Assembly: GCF_009908295.1 (NCBI RefSeq) | Contig: NZ_JAAALO010000004.1 | Location: forward strand, 941,854 to 1,005,853 | Direction: 5' to 3' | DNA: 64,000 nucleotides | DNA from: Micromonospora rubida | GTDB lineage: Bacteria; Actinomycetota; Actinomycetes; Mycobacteriales; Micromonosporaceae | Part shown: in pieces, positions 52,993 to 61,977 of the stretch | Position numbering within the stretch: position 1 is the stretch's first letter | Layout of the letters: the number at the start of each line of letters is the position of its first letter | Position numbers and translations under genes: made by a program | Notes under the pieces: model-generated | The model's database searches: none | Told to the model about the DNA's origin: nothing | What the model saw: the letters and a program-made list of their open reading frames with translations, nothing else

Positions 52993-53994
52993 ATGTCGGA
53001 GCACTCAGCGAACCCCTCACCGGCCGCCGCAACCGGTCGTTCCCGCGCCGTCAAGGCCGTCATTCCCGCTGCCGGCCTGGCTACCCGGTTCCTGCCGGCG
53101 ACCAAGGCGGTGCCCAAGGAGCTGCTGCCGGTGGTCGACCGGCCGGTGCTCCAGTACATCGTCGAGGAGGCCACCCAGGCCGGCATCGGCGACGTGCTGC
53201 TGATTACCGGGCGCGGCAAGACATCGATGGTGGACCACTTCGACCGGCGGCCGGACCTGGAGGCCCGGCTGGAGGCCAAGGGCGACACCGAGCGGCTCGC
53301 CGCCGTGCGCGGGCCCAGCGAGCTGGCCGAGATCTACACCTGCCGTCAGCCCGAGCAGCTCGGGCTCGGTCACGCCGTCGGGTACGCCGAGTCACACGTC
53401 GGGGACCAGCCGTTCGCGGTGCTGCTCGGCGACGAGTTCGTCAAGCCGTCCGAGCCGTTGCTGCCGGCGATGCTGGAGCTTCAGGCCCGCACCGGTGGCG
53501 TCGTGCTGGCCTTCTTCGAGGTCGACCCGTCCGAGACGAAGCGGTACGGCATCGCCTCCGTCGAGCCGGCCGAGCCGGAGCTGGCCGACGTCGGCGAGGT
53601 CGTGAAGGTCACCGGCATGGTCGAGAAGCCGAAGCCGGAGGACGCCCCGAGCAACCTCGCCGTCCTCGGCCGGTACGTGCTGCCGGGGCGGATCTTCGAC
53701 GCGATCCGGCGGACGAAGCCGGGCAGCGGCGGGGAGATCCAGCTCACCGACGCGATGGAGCTGCTGCGCACCGAGGGCGTGCCGGTGCACGCGATCGTCT
53801 ACCGGGGCACCCGCTACGACACCGGCATGCCGCTGGGGTACCTCCAGACCGTGGTGCAGATCGCCTGCGAGCGCGACGACCTCGGCGCGGAGTTCCGCAA
53901 GTGGCTCGGCGAGTTCGTCAACAACGGCGACGAGACCGTCACTGCGGCGATCCTGAACGGGATGCACGACGCGTCGGGCGGTCCTAATACATGA
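52993..53994 (+). CDS. galU: UTP-glucose-1-phosphate uridylyltransferase
   Basis: 333 residues, ATG start. The nucleotidyltransferase motif AGLATRFLPATKAVPKELLP is at ~28-47; LLGDEFVKPSEPLLPAML and FFEVDPSETKRYGIASVE follow. It makes UDP-glucose for wall polymers and glycans. It overlaps the MoeA/Glp gene by 4 nt (ATGA), so the two are co-translated. Confidence 0.95.
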   Translation: MSEHSANPSPAAATGRSRAVKAVIPAAGLATRFLPATKAVPKELLPVVDRPVLQYIVEEATQAGIGDVLLITGRGKTSMVDHFDRRPDLEARLEAKGDTERLAAVRGPSELAEIYTCRQPEQLGLGHAVGYAESHVGDQPFAVLLGDEFVKPSEPLLPAMLELQARTGGVVLAFFEVDPSETKRYGIASVEPAEPELADVGEVVKVTGMVEKPKPEDAPSNLAVLGRYVLPGRIFDAIRRTKPGSGGEIQLTDAMELLRTEGVPVHAIVYRGTRYDTGMPLGYLQTVVQIACERDDLGAEFRKWLGEFVNNGDETVTAAILNGMHDASGGPNT

Positions 53995-55295
53995 CCGCGA
54001 CGGCCGACGCCGAGGCGGCCGCGAACGAGTTGACGCCGCTCGCCGACTACCTGGGCAGCGTGCTGCGCAGGTTACGCGCGCTGCCTCCGCTCGACCTCGA
54101 CCTCACCCAGGCATACGGCAACGTCCTCGCCGAGGACGTCGTCGCGCCGCACTCCTTCCCGGCCTTCGACCAGGCGGCCGTGGACGGATACGCGGCCCGT
54201 TGGGAGGACCTCTCCGGCACGGGCCGCGCCACCGGGTACCACCCGGGCCCGCCCGGGTCCCGCACCGTGCGGCTGAACGTGGTCGGGGACCTCGGCGCGG
54301 CGAGCTGGCGCCCGGTCCGGCTCACCCCGGGCTCCTGCTTCTCCGTCGCGGCCGGGGCGCCGCTGCCGGTCACCGCCGACGTGGTGGTGCCGGTGGAGTG
54401 GACCGACCAGGGCATGGCCGCCGTGGAGATCTTCCGCACCCCCAAGCGCGGGTACGGGGTGCGCCGCGCCGGTGAGGAGCTGCCCGCCGGCATGCTGCTC
54501 GCCCGCGCCGGCACGTACGTGTCCCCGGCCCTGGTCGCGGTGTTCGCCGCCACCGGCATCGGGCACGTGGTGGTCCGGCCCTGCCCCCGGGTGGTGGTCG
54601 TGGCCACCGGCGACGAGCTGGTCGACGTGGGCCGGGGCAGCCAGCCCGGCCAGGTGGTGGACGCCAACTCGCACGCGCTGACCGCCGCCGCGGCCGAGGT
54701 CGGGGCGTTGGCGTACCGGGTGGGCATCTGCGACGACGACCCGGAGGGGCTGCGCGGGCTGCTGGAGGACCAGACCCTGCGCGCCGACCTGATCATCACC
54801 ACCGGCGGCACCGGCACCGGGCCGGGCGACATGGTGCGCCGGATCCTGTCCCGCCGGGAGGGGGGCCGGGCCGGGCCGGTCACCTTCACCGAGGTGGCCC
54901 TCTATCCCGGCACCGCCCTCGGGTTCGGTACGGTCGGCGCCGAGGAGGTGCCGGTGGTCTGTCTTCCCGGTGAGCCCGGAGCGGCGCTGATCGGCTTCGA
55001 GGTGCTGGCCCGTCCCGCCATCAACCTGCTGGCCGGGGCCGAGCCGGTGTTCCGGCCGAGCGTCCGCGCGCACCTGCTGGAGACCATCACCTCGCCCGGT
55101 GGGCTGCGCGAGTTCCGGCCCGCGCACGTCGCCGAGCGGCGCGGTGGCGGCTACACCGTCCAGCCGCTGTCGGGCGGGCCGTTCACCCTGTCCGGGCTGG
55201 CCGAGGCGAACGGGCTGATGGTGCTCGGCGAGCGGGTCACCGCCGCCGCCGCCGGCTCCACCGTGGACGTCCTCCTGCTGGATCGGCGCCGGTGA
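53991..55295 (+). CDS. moeA: Molybdopterin molybdenumtransferase-like / gephyrin-like protein Glp
   Basis: 434 residues. The MoeA N-terminal domains and the molybdopterin-binding domain (VVVVATGDELVDVGRGSQPG; IITTGGTGTGPGDMV) are complete. In actinobacteria the paralogue with galU, rimJ and a membrane protein is Glp, which was reported to bind the cell-division proteins FtsZ/GLPR (in Corynebacterium) and SepX (in Streptomyces). The order here is the same, so a divisome role is likely; a molybdenum-cofactor role is the alternative. Confidence 0.9.
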   Translation: MTATADAEAAANELTPLADYLGSVLRRLRALPPLDLDLTQAYGNVLAEDVVAPHSFPAFDQAAVDGYAARWEDLSGTGRATGYHPGPPGSRTVRLNVVGDLGAASWRPVRLTPGSCFSVAAGAPLPVTADVVVPVEWTDQGMAAVEIFRTPKRGYGVRRAGEELPAGMLLARAGTYVSPALVAVFAATGIGHVVVRPCPRVVVVATGDELVDVGRGSQPGQVVDANSHALTAAAAEVGALAYRVGICDDDPEGLRGLLEDQTLRADLIITTGGTGTGPGDMVRRILSRREGGRAGPVTFTEVALYPGTALGFGTVGAEEVPVVCLPGEPGAALIGFEVLARPAINLLAGAEPVFRPSVRAHLLETITSPGGLREFRPAHVAERRGGGYTVQPLSGGPFTLSGLAEANGLMVLGERVTAAAAGSTVDVLLLDRRR

Positions 55296-55347
55296 GCCCG
55301 AGGAGTGAGCTTGCGAGCCCCGCAGTCGCGAGCGGAGGGCGGGCTCG

Positions 55348-55998
55348 GTGAGCTCTCTGTGGTCCGGCCGGTCGCCGGGCTGGCCGGTGGTGCTCGCGGA
55401 CGGTCCGGTGCTGCTGCGGCCGTACCGGCGCTCGGACGCGGCGGCCTGGTCGGAGGTGCGCCGCGCCAACCGGGCCTGGCTGGCCCCCTGGGAGTCCGCG
55501 CTGCCCGGGAGCTGGGACGAGCTGAACTCGCCGGCCGCGTTCCGCTGGGTGCACCGGGACCAGCGCCGTTCGGCGCGCACCGGTGAGGGGATGCCGTTCG
55601 CGGTCTGTTTACGCGAGCAGGAGCGGGAGCGGCTGGTCGGGCACCTCAACATCGGCAGCATGGTCCGGCGGGCGTTCTGCTCCGCGTACGCCGGATACTG
55701 GGTGGACTCGCGGGTCGCCGGGCAGGGAGTCATCCCCACCGCGCTGGCGCTCGCGGTGGACCACGCCTTCGGCCCGGGTGGGCTGCACCGGATCGAGGTG
55801 AACATCCGGCCGGAGAACAAGCCGTCCCGCCGGGTGGTGGAGAAGCTGGGCTTCCGTGAGGAGTCGTACCACGTGCGTTACATGCACATCGACGGTGCGT
55901 GGCGTGACCACATCGGATACGCCATGACCAGCGAGGAAGTGGCCGCCGAGGGCGGCCTGCTGGCCCGCTGGCACCGGCTTCGCGCGACCGCCGGGTGA
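55348..55998 (+). CDS. RimJ-like GNAT acetyltransferase
   Basis: 216 residues, GTG start. GNAT fold with the acetyl-CoA loop SRVAGQGVIPTALALAVDHAF and the ending HRIEVNIRPENKPSRRVVEKLGF typical of RimJ/RimL acetyltransferases. Acetylates the N-terminus of ribosomal proteins or another substrate. Lies between glp and the SepX/GLPR-like gene, as in M. tuberculosis Rv0995. Confidence 0.9.
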   Translation: MSSLWSGRSPGWPVVLADGPVLLRPYRRSDAAAWSEVRRANRAWLAPWESALPGSWDELNSPAAFRWVHRDQRRSARTGEGMPFAVCLREQERERLVGHLNIGSMVRRAFCSAYAGYWVDSRVAGQGVIPTALALAVDHAFGPGGLHRIEVNIRPENKPSRRVVEKLGFREESYHVRYMHIDGAWRDHIGYAMTSEEVAAEGGLLARWHRLRATAG

Positions 55999-56183
55999 AG
56001 CGGCCCACCTGCGCCTGATCGGCGCGGCGCACAATCAAGACGGTCGGCGGCCCGTAACCTCAAGTAACTGCAAGCTGCGGCAAGCGCTGCCCGCCCGCAG
56101 GATCGAACGCCCGGAAGGCGATTTGTCGAAGATCCTGCGGCCGTACGGCGGTTGTCCCGAACTCGGTGACGGGAGGGGTGAGG

Positions 56184-56972
56184 GTGCCGACCTCGGTGCT
56201 CCTCGCCGTCCTCGCCGCAGCCGGTCTGCTCGCCCTCGCGCCGGCGCTGGTTCGTCGGTACGACGCCACCGAGCGGCTGGTGGCGGAGCGGGCGCAGTCG
56301 ACGGCGAGGGTGCTCCAGCGCCGTCGGCGGGGCCGCACTGTCCCCGGCCGCCGGCCGGTCAACCCCTCCCGAGCGCTCGTTGTCACCTTGAGCGAGGACG
56401 CGAACACGGGTAGCCTGTCCGCTCCGGTCTCCGCGCCGCCCGCCGCGAGCCGCCGACGGCGTCGGTTGAGCGCCGTCCCGTCGTCGGCGAAGTCCCGCCG
56501 ACGGGCCGCGCCCCGGCGCCGCCAGCACACCCCGGCGATCTACCGCCGACGCCGGGTGCTGGCCGCCCTGCTGCTGCTCAACTTCGTCGAGCTGATCGGC
56601 GTGGTCGTGCTCGGCCCCGGGTTCTGGATCAGCTTCTCGGTCACCGCGACACTGCTGGTGACGTACGTCGTACACCTGCGCAAGCTGGCGCTGGTCGAGC
56701 GTCGGCGGCGGCGGGCCCAGGCCCGGGAGACGGCGTGGCTGGCCGCCCGGCAGGCAGAGGTGCGTCGCGAGCAGGCCCGCCGGGCGGCGGCCCGCCGGGA
56801 GGCGCACCGCCGCCTGGCGGCCCAGCGCGAGGCGGTACGTCGCACGGCGATGGGCCTGGACCGCCCGGCCGACCTGCCGCCTGCGGCCAGCGGCGGATCG
56901 GTGTCGTACCGGCGCACGGGCGGCCTGCGGGGCCGCCCGTACCAGTCGGGCCGCACCTCCCACTCGGCCTGA
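56184..56972 (+). CDS. SepX/GLPR-like membrane protein (Rv0996-like)
   Basis: 262 residues from the GTG at 56184 (GGGAGGGG upstream; other GTGs at 56166 and 56178). One membrane helix at the N-terminus (~2-20), a very basic loop with RRRRR stretches, a second and third membrane helix (~125-165; LLLLNFVELIGVVVLG, SFSVTATLLVTYVVH) and a long basic coiled coil (about 170-240). This matches the SepX/GLPR layout, the partner of Glp in division and wall growth. Identification rests on synteny and layout. Confidence 0.75.
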   Translation: MPTSVLLAVLAAAGLLALAPALVRRYDATERLVAERAQSTARVLQRRRRGRTVPGRRPVNPSRALVVTLSEDANTGSLSAPVSAPPAASRRRRRLSAVPSSAKSRRRAAPRRRQHTPAIYRRRRVLAALLLLNFVELIGVVVLGPGFWISFSVTATLLVTYVVHLRKLALVERRRRRAQARETAWLAARQAEVRREQARRAAARREAHRRLAAQREAVRRTAMGLDRPADLPPAASGGSVSYRRTGGLRGRPYQSGRTSHSA

Positions 56973-57199
56973 CCCCGCTCGGCTGTTCTGGTGGAATCGC
57001 GCTGCCCGTGAGGTCGCGGCTCGGCCCATTGGTCACTCTGGGGCAATCTTGGAAGATTTCGGCCCCCCGGGGGGCCGTTTCCTACCAAGATCCGCCGAGC
57101 GGGTGGGGCGGATTCGCTCGGCGGACTGGTTTGCTGTTAGTGTTGCTGCCGGCCCGCCCGGTGAAAGCCGGGTGGGACCGATGCTGGTTCGCCGGCGGA

Positions 57200-57273
57200 G
57201 GGGCTGTGGCGCAGTCTGGTAGCGCACCTCGTTCGCATCGAGGGGGTCTGGGGTTCGAATCCCCACAGCTCCA
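57200..57273 (+). tRNA. tRNA-Ala (anticodon CGC)
   Basis: 74 nt. The acceptor stem GGGGCTG/CAGCTCC carries the G3-U70 pair that defines alanine tRNA; the anticodon loop TTCGCAT gives anticodon CGC, and the T-loop TTCGAAT and D-loop are normal. CCA is not fully encoded (CCC follows the discriminator). Confidence 0.95.
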
Positions 57274-57283
57274 CCCATTTCAA

Positions 57284-57315
57284 GGCCGTTTCCGGTAGTC
57301 GGAGACGGCCCTTTT
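57284..57315. terminator. Terminator of tRNA-Ala
   Basis: GGCCGTTTCCG (57284-57294) pairs with CGGAGACGGCC (57300-57310) with wobble pairs, followed by CTTTT. Lies 10 bp after the tRNA. Confidence 0.85.
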
Positions 57316-57472
57316 GGATCTTGTCCGGCAGTGAAGTGCCGCAGCTAGGTTCGCCGCCCCATCAGCAGGCCGCCGTGCTTGAGGCGCTGCCGACCACCGG
57401 CCCGGCTTTGGCCTGCGGCGTAGTTTGATCCACTTGTCGTGGCCGGCGTCCCGGTTGGGGCGGTAGACGTAG

Positions 57473-58143
57473 CTATTCGTGGTGACGGAGCCCTCGTAGG
57501 TCGCGCTGCTGACGGGACGGGTGGAAGCGTCGGTAGACCGCAGGGACATGCAGCAGAATCAAGACGACGGTTGCCACGCCCACAAGCAGGGGTGGGCCCA
57601 GCGCGTCACCAATGCGGACCCAGGCCGGCGCCAAGGTATCCCCCGGATTTTCGGTGGAAAAGTCCGGATTGTTGATGAACGCTAGGCCGCAGCAAAGAGC
57701 GAATGGAGCGGTCAGGATGCAGGTAGTCGCATGTGCCCACGTCCTGCCGCGCACGAGCCCGCCATCGACAAAAGCAGGCCAGCCACGACCAGGCCGGACA
57801 GAACCAAGGCCAGTTGGCTGACGACTTGAATGCCGAGGTCTGCAAGGCCATTCCGGCTGGCCGCCTCCTCGGGAGGCACGTAGTACACGACGTCGTAATG
57901 CGTGAGGTCGTAGATGATCGTTGCGGCGTTCAGCGCCAGGCCGAGCGCCAGCAGACCGACCGCGACTACTGGCGCGAGCACAGGCCATCGCGATATCGAC
58001 GTCAGGGCAAGCCCCGCCGGTAACAGGCTCTCCCGGAGATCACTCGACGGACCATACCCAAAATCCCACCTGCCGGCGGGGTGCGTCGATCCCGGGGTTC
58101 CTGGCCGCACACGCGGTGGCCCGGGTGGTCGGCCGTGGACCAA
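57473..58143 (-). pseudogene. Membrane protein gene split by a frameshift
   Basis: The upstream part (58143 to about 57760) encodes a signal/helix, a loop with DLTHYDVVYYVPPEEAA and a helix VVSQLALVLSGLVVAGLLLS; the same protein then continues only in another frame (RTWAHATTCILTAPFALCCG, then a helix LVGVATVVLILLHVPAVYR) to 57473. Joining at the glycine-rich stretch near 57760 needs a one-base shift. The gene is therefore broken, or the shift is a sequencing error. No family is recognised. Confidence 0.55.
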
Positions 58144-58357
58144 GCCGGCCGGCGTCGACCACGACCAGGAGCACGCGTAGCTCCGGCACCGCGCTCCTAC
58201 CGCCGGCCCGTCGGTCTGGGCGGACGGCGGACATGATCGGTCCCGCTGTGCCCCGTGACGGAAATCCCGACGTCTCCACGTGTGATTACCTCGGGAAACG
58301 TTGCACGGATGCGGGTGGCGGCGGTATCCCCGGAGGTATGACGCCGTTTGCTGAAGA

Positions 58358-58373
58358 CGTGACCTATGTCACG
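58358..58373. promoter_or_regulatory. CRP-like dyad before the sigma factor operon
   Basis: CGTGACCTATGTCACG has the GTGA-N6-TCAC core of CRP/FNR sites, 15 bp before the sigma start at 58389. The outer bases also pair (ACGTGAC/GTCACGT). Confidence 0.55.
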
Positions 58374-58388
58374 TAGGCCGGGGAACCC

Positions 58389-58970
58389 GTGGGCGCGGAG
58401 GCCGTCGTCTTGCTGGTTGTGAGACGAAGTCTGGACGCGGCCGACGAGGACGAACTCGTGCGCCGCACCGCCGCTGGCGATCGGCGCGCGTTCGACGAGC
58501 TGTACCGACGTACGTCGCCGTGGCTGCTTGCCCGGTTGCGCCGCCGGTGTGCCGACGACGACGTGGTTGCCGACGTCATGCAGGAAACCTACCTGGCTGT
58601 CTGGCGGGCCGCAGGTAGCTTCGCCGGGTCGGCGACGTCGGGCAGCGCGGTCGGCTGGCTGTGGACCATCGCAGCCCATCGCCTCGTCGACGCGTTCCGC
58701 CGGAGGGCCCGGCAGAACCAGGTACCGGCTGTGCCTCTCGTCGAGATGGTCGCCCCCACCGCCGAGGAGGAAGTCATGGCGGGGCGGGTCGGCCAGGAGC
58801 TGGAACAGGCCCTGCTTGCGCTGCCGCCCGAGGCGCGGCAGGTCCTGCGGGCGATGGTTCTCGACGGGCTCTCGGTGCGTGAGACCTCCCTGCTGCTGGG
58901 TGTCCCGGAAAACACGGTGAAGTCGCGGGCCCGGCGGGCCCGGATCGCTCTACGGGAGGCGCTGTCATGA
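58389..58970 (+). CDS. ECF RNA polymerase sigma factor
   Basis: 193 residues, GTG start. Region 2 (DRRAFDELYRRTSPWLLARL; VVADVMQETYLAVWRAAGSF) and region 4 (LEQALLALPPEARQVLRAMVLDG; ENTVKSRARRARIALREAL) are complete. Its last codons overlap the anti-sigma start (ATGA). It likely transcribes its own operon when released; the CRP-like dyad suggests a second control layer. Confidence 0.9.
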   Translation: MGAEAVVLLVVRRSLDAADEDELVRRTAAGDRRAFDELYRRTSPWLLARLRRRCADDDVVADVMQETYLAVWRAAGSFAGSATSGSAVGWLWTIAAHRLVDAFRRRARQNQVPAVPLVEMVAPTAEEEVMAGRVGQELEQALLALPPEARQVLRAMVLDGLSVRETSLLLGVPENTVKSRARRARIALREALS

Positions 58971-59767
58971 CCACGCATCCGAGTCCCGCAGTGCTCGCCC
59001 GCTACGCCGACCGGGAGATGAGCCTCGACGAAGCCACGGTGTGGTCGGTCGAGGTGCATCTGGAGAACTGTGCGGACTGCCGTGCCCAGATGGCCGGTAG
59101 CGCGACGGACGACTCGCGGGACCTGCTCGCTCGGGTCGCCGCCGGCGTGGACCACAACATCGCCGCCGGACCGGCTCCGGCCGGCCGCCGGAGCTGGTTG
59201 GCGGCCCGGAACCGCTGGCTGGTCTGGCATTCGGTGCCGTGGCTCATCATGACGGTGGCGGTTCTGGGCTGTGCGGTCCTGCTCGACGCACTACAGCCCA
59301 GCCTGCCGTCGGTGGTGTCGCTGCTGGCTCCGGTGGCACCGCTCCCGGGGGTGGCGATCGCGTGGAGCCGGCGTCACGATCCGGCCTGGGAACTGGTCGC
59401 GGGCACGCCGGCTGCCGGATTGGCGATGCTGCTGAGACGTACGGCTGGGGTGCTCGCCGTGGTCGTGCCGGCGCTCGTGTTGGCGAGTGCCCGTACCGGA
59501 GTCTCCCTGGCCTTGACGCTGCTGCCGTGCGTGGCCTTCACCGCGGCGACCATCACGCTGGGCGCTTTCGTCGGTGTACGCCGGGCCGCTGCCGGGCTCG
59601 GCACTGCCTGGGCGCTTGCCGTGGTGGTACCGGCCGTGGTCACCGCCGAACCGCCGGCGGTGCTGCAACCGGGCAGTTCCGGCGTGTGGGCGCTGCTCGC
59701 CCTGACGCTGGCCGGTCTGGCCGCGACTCGGGCTGACAGCTTCCGCCGCCTGACCAGCCACAACTGA
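58967..59767 (+). CDS. Zinc-finger anti-sigma factor with six-helix membrane domain
   Basis: 266 residues. The ZAS motif HLENCADC (His31, Cys35, Cys38) sits in the N-terminal cytoplasmic part, followed by several membrane helices (from ~88; VPWLIMTVAVLGCAVLLDAL). It binds the sigma factor encoded with it. Large membrane domain is more than the usual single helix, so it may itself sense a membrane signal. Coupled to the sigma gene by ATGA. Confidence 0.85.
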   Translation: MTTHPSPAVLARYADREMSLDEATVWSVEVHLENCADCRAQMAGSATDDSRDLLARVAAGVDHNIAAGPAPAGRRSWLAARNRWLVWHSVPWLIMTVAVLGCAVLLDALQPSLPSVVSLLAPVAPLPGVAIAWSRRHDPAWELVAGTPAAGLAMLLRRTAGVLAVVVPALVLASARTGVSLALTLLPCVAFTAATITLGAFVGVRRAAAGLGTAWALAVVVPAVVTAEPPAVLQPGSSGVWALLALTLAGLAATRADSFRRLTSHN

Positions 59768-59800
59768 TCTGTCGGGCACTGCCCGTCCTCGAAAGGACTG

Positions 59801-60604
59801 ATGATGCGTACGGTGAGCGCGGCTGAGACCGCCACCACCACCTATCCGTGGGTGGTCCATGCCGAGGGACTGCGCGTGCGCGCCGGCCGGCACCTGGCCG
59901 TCGACGGGCTCGACCTGGCCCTCGACACCGGCGTCCACGGCCTGCTGGGGCCGAATGGGGCCGGCAAGACCACGCTGATGCGCGCGCTGGCCACGGTGGT
60001 GAAACCGGCCGGCGGGCGGCTGACGCTGCTCGGGGAGTCGGTCGACGGCCGTGCCGACCTGCGGCGGGTACGTCGCGGGCTGGGCTATCTGCCGCAGCAG
60101 TTCGGGTTCTACCCGCGCTTCACCGTGCGGGAGTTCGTCGAGTACATGGCGTGGCTCAAGGAGATGCCGAAGGCCGCGGTTCCGGGCGCGGTGCAGCGGG
60201 CGATCGATCGGGTCGGCCTCACGGCCAAGGCGGATGCCCGGATGAAAACGCTGTCCGGCGGCATGCTGCGCCGGGCGGGCATCGCGCAGGCGATCGTCAA
60301 CGATCCGGCGGTGCTGCTGCTCGACGAGCCCACCGTCGGTCTCGACCCGGAGCAGCGCCTCGACTTCCGGGAGCTGCTGCGCGACGTCGGCGTCGACAGC
60401 TGCGTCCTGGTCTCCACACACCTGGTCGAGGACGTGGTGGCCGCGTGCACCGACGTCGTCCTGATCAACGAGGGCCGGCTCGTCTACCAGGGCACCCCGA
60501 ACGACCTGATCGCGCAGGGCGGGCAGGGCGACGCCGGCGACAGCGCGGCCGAGCGGGGCTATTCCGCGCTGCTGCGCCGGCACCGGGCGGAGGCGGGCCG
60601 ATGA
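59801..60604 (+). CDS. ABC transporter ATP-binding protein
   Basis: 267 residues, ATG start. Walker A GPNGAGKTTL, Q-loop YLPQQFGFYPRF, signature LSGGM, Walker B LLLDEPT and the H-loop STHLVED are all visible. The type resembles ABC-2 exporters. It overlaps the permease by 4 nt (ATGA). 34 bp after the anti-sigma gene, so it belongs to the same operon. Confidence 0.93.
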   Translation: MMRTVSAAETATTTYPWVVHAEGLRVRAGRHLAVDGLDLALDTGVHGLLGPNGAGKTTLMRALATVVKPAGGRLTLLGESVDGRADLRRVRRGLGYLPQQFGFYPRFTVREFVEYMAWLKEMPKAAVPGAVQRAIDRVGLTAKADARMKTLSGGMLRRAGIAQAIVNDPAVLLLDEPTVGLDPEQRLDFRELLRDVGVDSCVLVSTHLVEDVVAACTDVVLINEGRLVYQGTPNDLIAQGGQGDAGDSAAERGYSALLRRHRAEAGR

Positions 60605-61923
60605 GCCGCATCTTCGGTATCGAACTGCGCCGCTCCGCCGCGCTCGGAACCGCCCTGACCCTGCTGCTGGTCGGCGTCGTGCTGCTCTTCTTCGCCGACG
60701 GGATCGGATTCGCGACCGGATGGATGCAGCTGGCCATGACCCAGCGGCTCTATCTGGCGGTGCTGTGGCCACTGGCGCTGGCCGCCGGCGCCTGGCAGGC
60801 CCGCCGCGAACACCGCTCGAACGTGACGGAACTGTTCGCCAGCACCCCTCGCCCGGCGGTGCAACGGACGACGCCGACGCTTGGTGCGATGGCTGTCGCG
60901 GTGGTCTGCGGATACCTGGCGATGGCTCTGGCAGGGGCGTTGTGGATCATCGGCACCGCCGAGTACCTGCCGGTGTCGGTCCTCGGCGTCATGGCCGTCG
61001 GCGGCCTGGCGCTGATCGCGGCAGCCTGGCTCGGCCTGGCGGTCGGCCGCCTGCTGCCGTCGCCGGTGACCGCTCCGGCGCTCGGCGTGGCGGGCCTGGC
61101 GCTGCTGCTGCTCATTCCCGCCGCGACCCGTCCCCGGGGCTGGCTGGCCCTGGTGTTCTCGCCGATCTACGAGATGAACATGCCGGGTGCCTACTCGACC
61201 GTGCCTGGCCGGGCCAGCGTCGCCCAGGCCGTCTGGTTGACGGCTCTCGCCGTCTCCGCCGTGCTGCTGTTCGCGTTCAGCGGCTGGCGGATCCGCGTGG
61301 CGGCGCTGCTGCCGGTGGTGGTCGGCGCCGCACTGGCGATCACGGTCATGCCCCACCAGAACAGGCTCGTCACCGACGCGGTCGACCCGGTGGCGAAGGA
61401 ACTGGTGTGCGCCGAGGACGAACCGCGGGTATGCGTCAGCCGGGTCCATTCCGGGCTGCTGTCCGAGGTGACCCCGGGAGCTCGGGAAGGTCTGTCCATA
61501 CTGGCGAAGCTGCCCGACGCGCCGACCCGGGTCCACGAGGACACCACCACGTACTTCCCCGACAGCTACCCGCAGTGGAACAAGGATGTTGTCCTGCTCC
61601 ACGTCGAGGCCGGCCCCAACGGTCACCTCGCCGACGAGGCCGGTGTGCCGGCGGACGTGGTGTCCGGGGCGTTCACCAGCCCACCTGGATGCGAGAACTC
61701 CGCCGAACCGGCAGAGATACTGGCGGCCGCCTACTGGTTGATCGGACGCGAGCCGGTGGCCGGCGACATCTACGAAGCCGAGTATGTCGCCGAAGCCGTG
61801 CAGCTGTGGCGCGACCTGCGAGGGCTGCCCGCCGGCGAGGGGGACGCCCGGGTGAGCGCACTGCGCCAGGCTGCGGTGACCTGCTCGGTCGGCGACGGAC
61901 TGCTCTCCCGGAGCGCGCGATGA
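60601..61923 (+). CDS. ABC transporter permease with C-terminal extracytoplasmic domain
   Basis: 440 residues. About six membrane helices (first at ~12-33, last at ~223-260) followed by a ~180-residue C-terminal domain outside the membrane with several Cys (VCAEDEPRVCVS, GCENS, VTCS). The ATPase is encoded immediately before. The final codons lie in the first copy of the 41-bp duplication, so the C-terminus GDGLLSRSAR is also reproduced by the mini-cistron. Substrate unknown. Confidence 0.85.
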   Translation: MSRIFGIELRRSAALGTALTLLLVGVVLLFFADGIGFATGWMQLAMTQRLYLAVLWPLALAAGAWQARREHRSNVTELFASTPRPAVQRTTPTLGAMAVAVVCGYLAMALAGALWIIGTAEYLPVSVLGVMAVGGLALIAAAWLGLAVGRLLPSPVTAPALGVAGLALLLLIPAATRPRGWLALVFSPIYEMNMPGAYSTVPGRASVAQAVWLTALAVSAVLLFAFSGWRIRVAALLPVVVGAALAITVMPHQNRLVTDAVDPVAKELVCAEDEPRVCVSRVHSGLLSEVTPGAREGLSILAKLPDAPTRVHEDTTTYFPDSYPQWNKDVVLLHVEAGPNGHLADEAGVPADVVSGAFTSPPGCENSAEPAEILAAAYWLIGREPVAGDIYEAEYVAEAVQLWRDLRGLPAGEGDARVSALRQAAVTCSVGDGLLSRSAR

Positions 61924-61977
61924 GGTGGCTGACGCTGAACCTGCTCTCCCGGAGCGCGCGATGAGGTGGCTGACGCT
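61900..61977. repeat. 41-bp tandem duplication at a gene junction
   Basis: The 41 bp at 61900-61940 are followed by an identical copy of which 37 bp remain (61941-61977). The duplication carries the ATGA stop/start overlap, so the junction exists twice. Confidence 0.92.
61920..61964 (+). CDS. 14-codon mini-cistron created by the duplication
   Basis: Starts with the ATG overlapping the permease stop (ATGA), reads MRWLTLNLLSRSAR and stops at a TGA that itself overlaps the ATG of the next gene (again ATGA). It is a chimera of the N-terminus of the downstream protein and the C-terminus of the permease. Probably translated through coupling; a peptide function is unlikely. Confidence 0.7.
   Translation: MRWLTLNLLSRSAR

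Noticed and set aside
57200..57273. tRNA-Ala as attachment site of an integrative element
   Set aside because: No integrase and no repeat of the tRNA 3' end were found downstream in the window.
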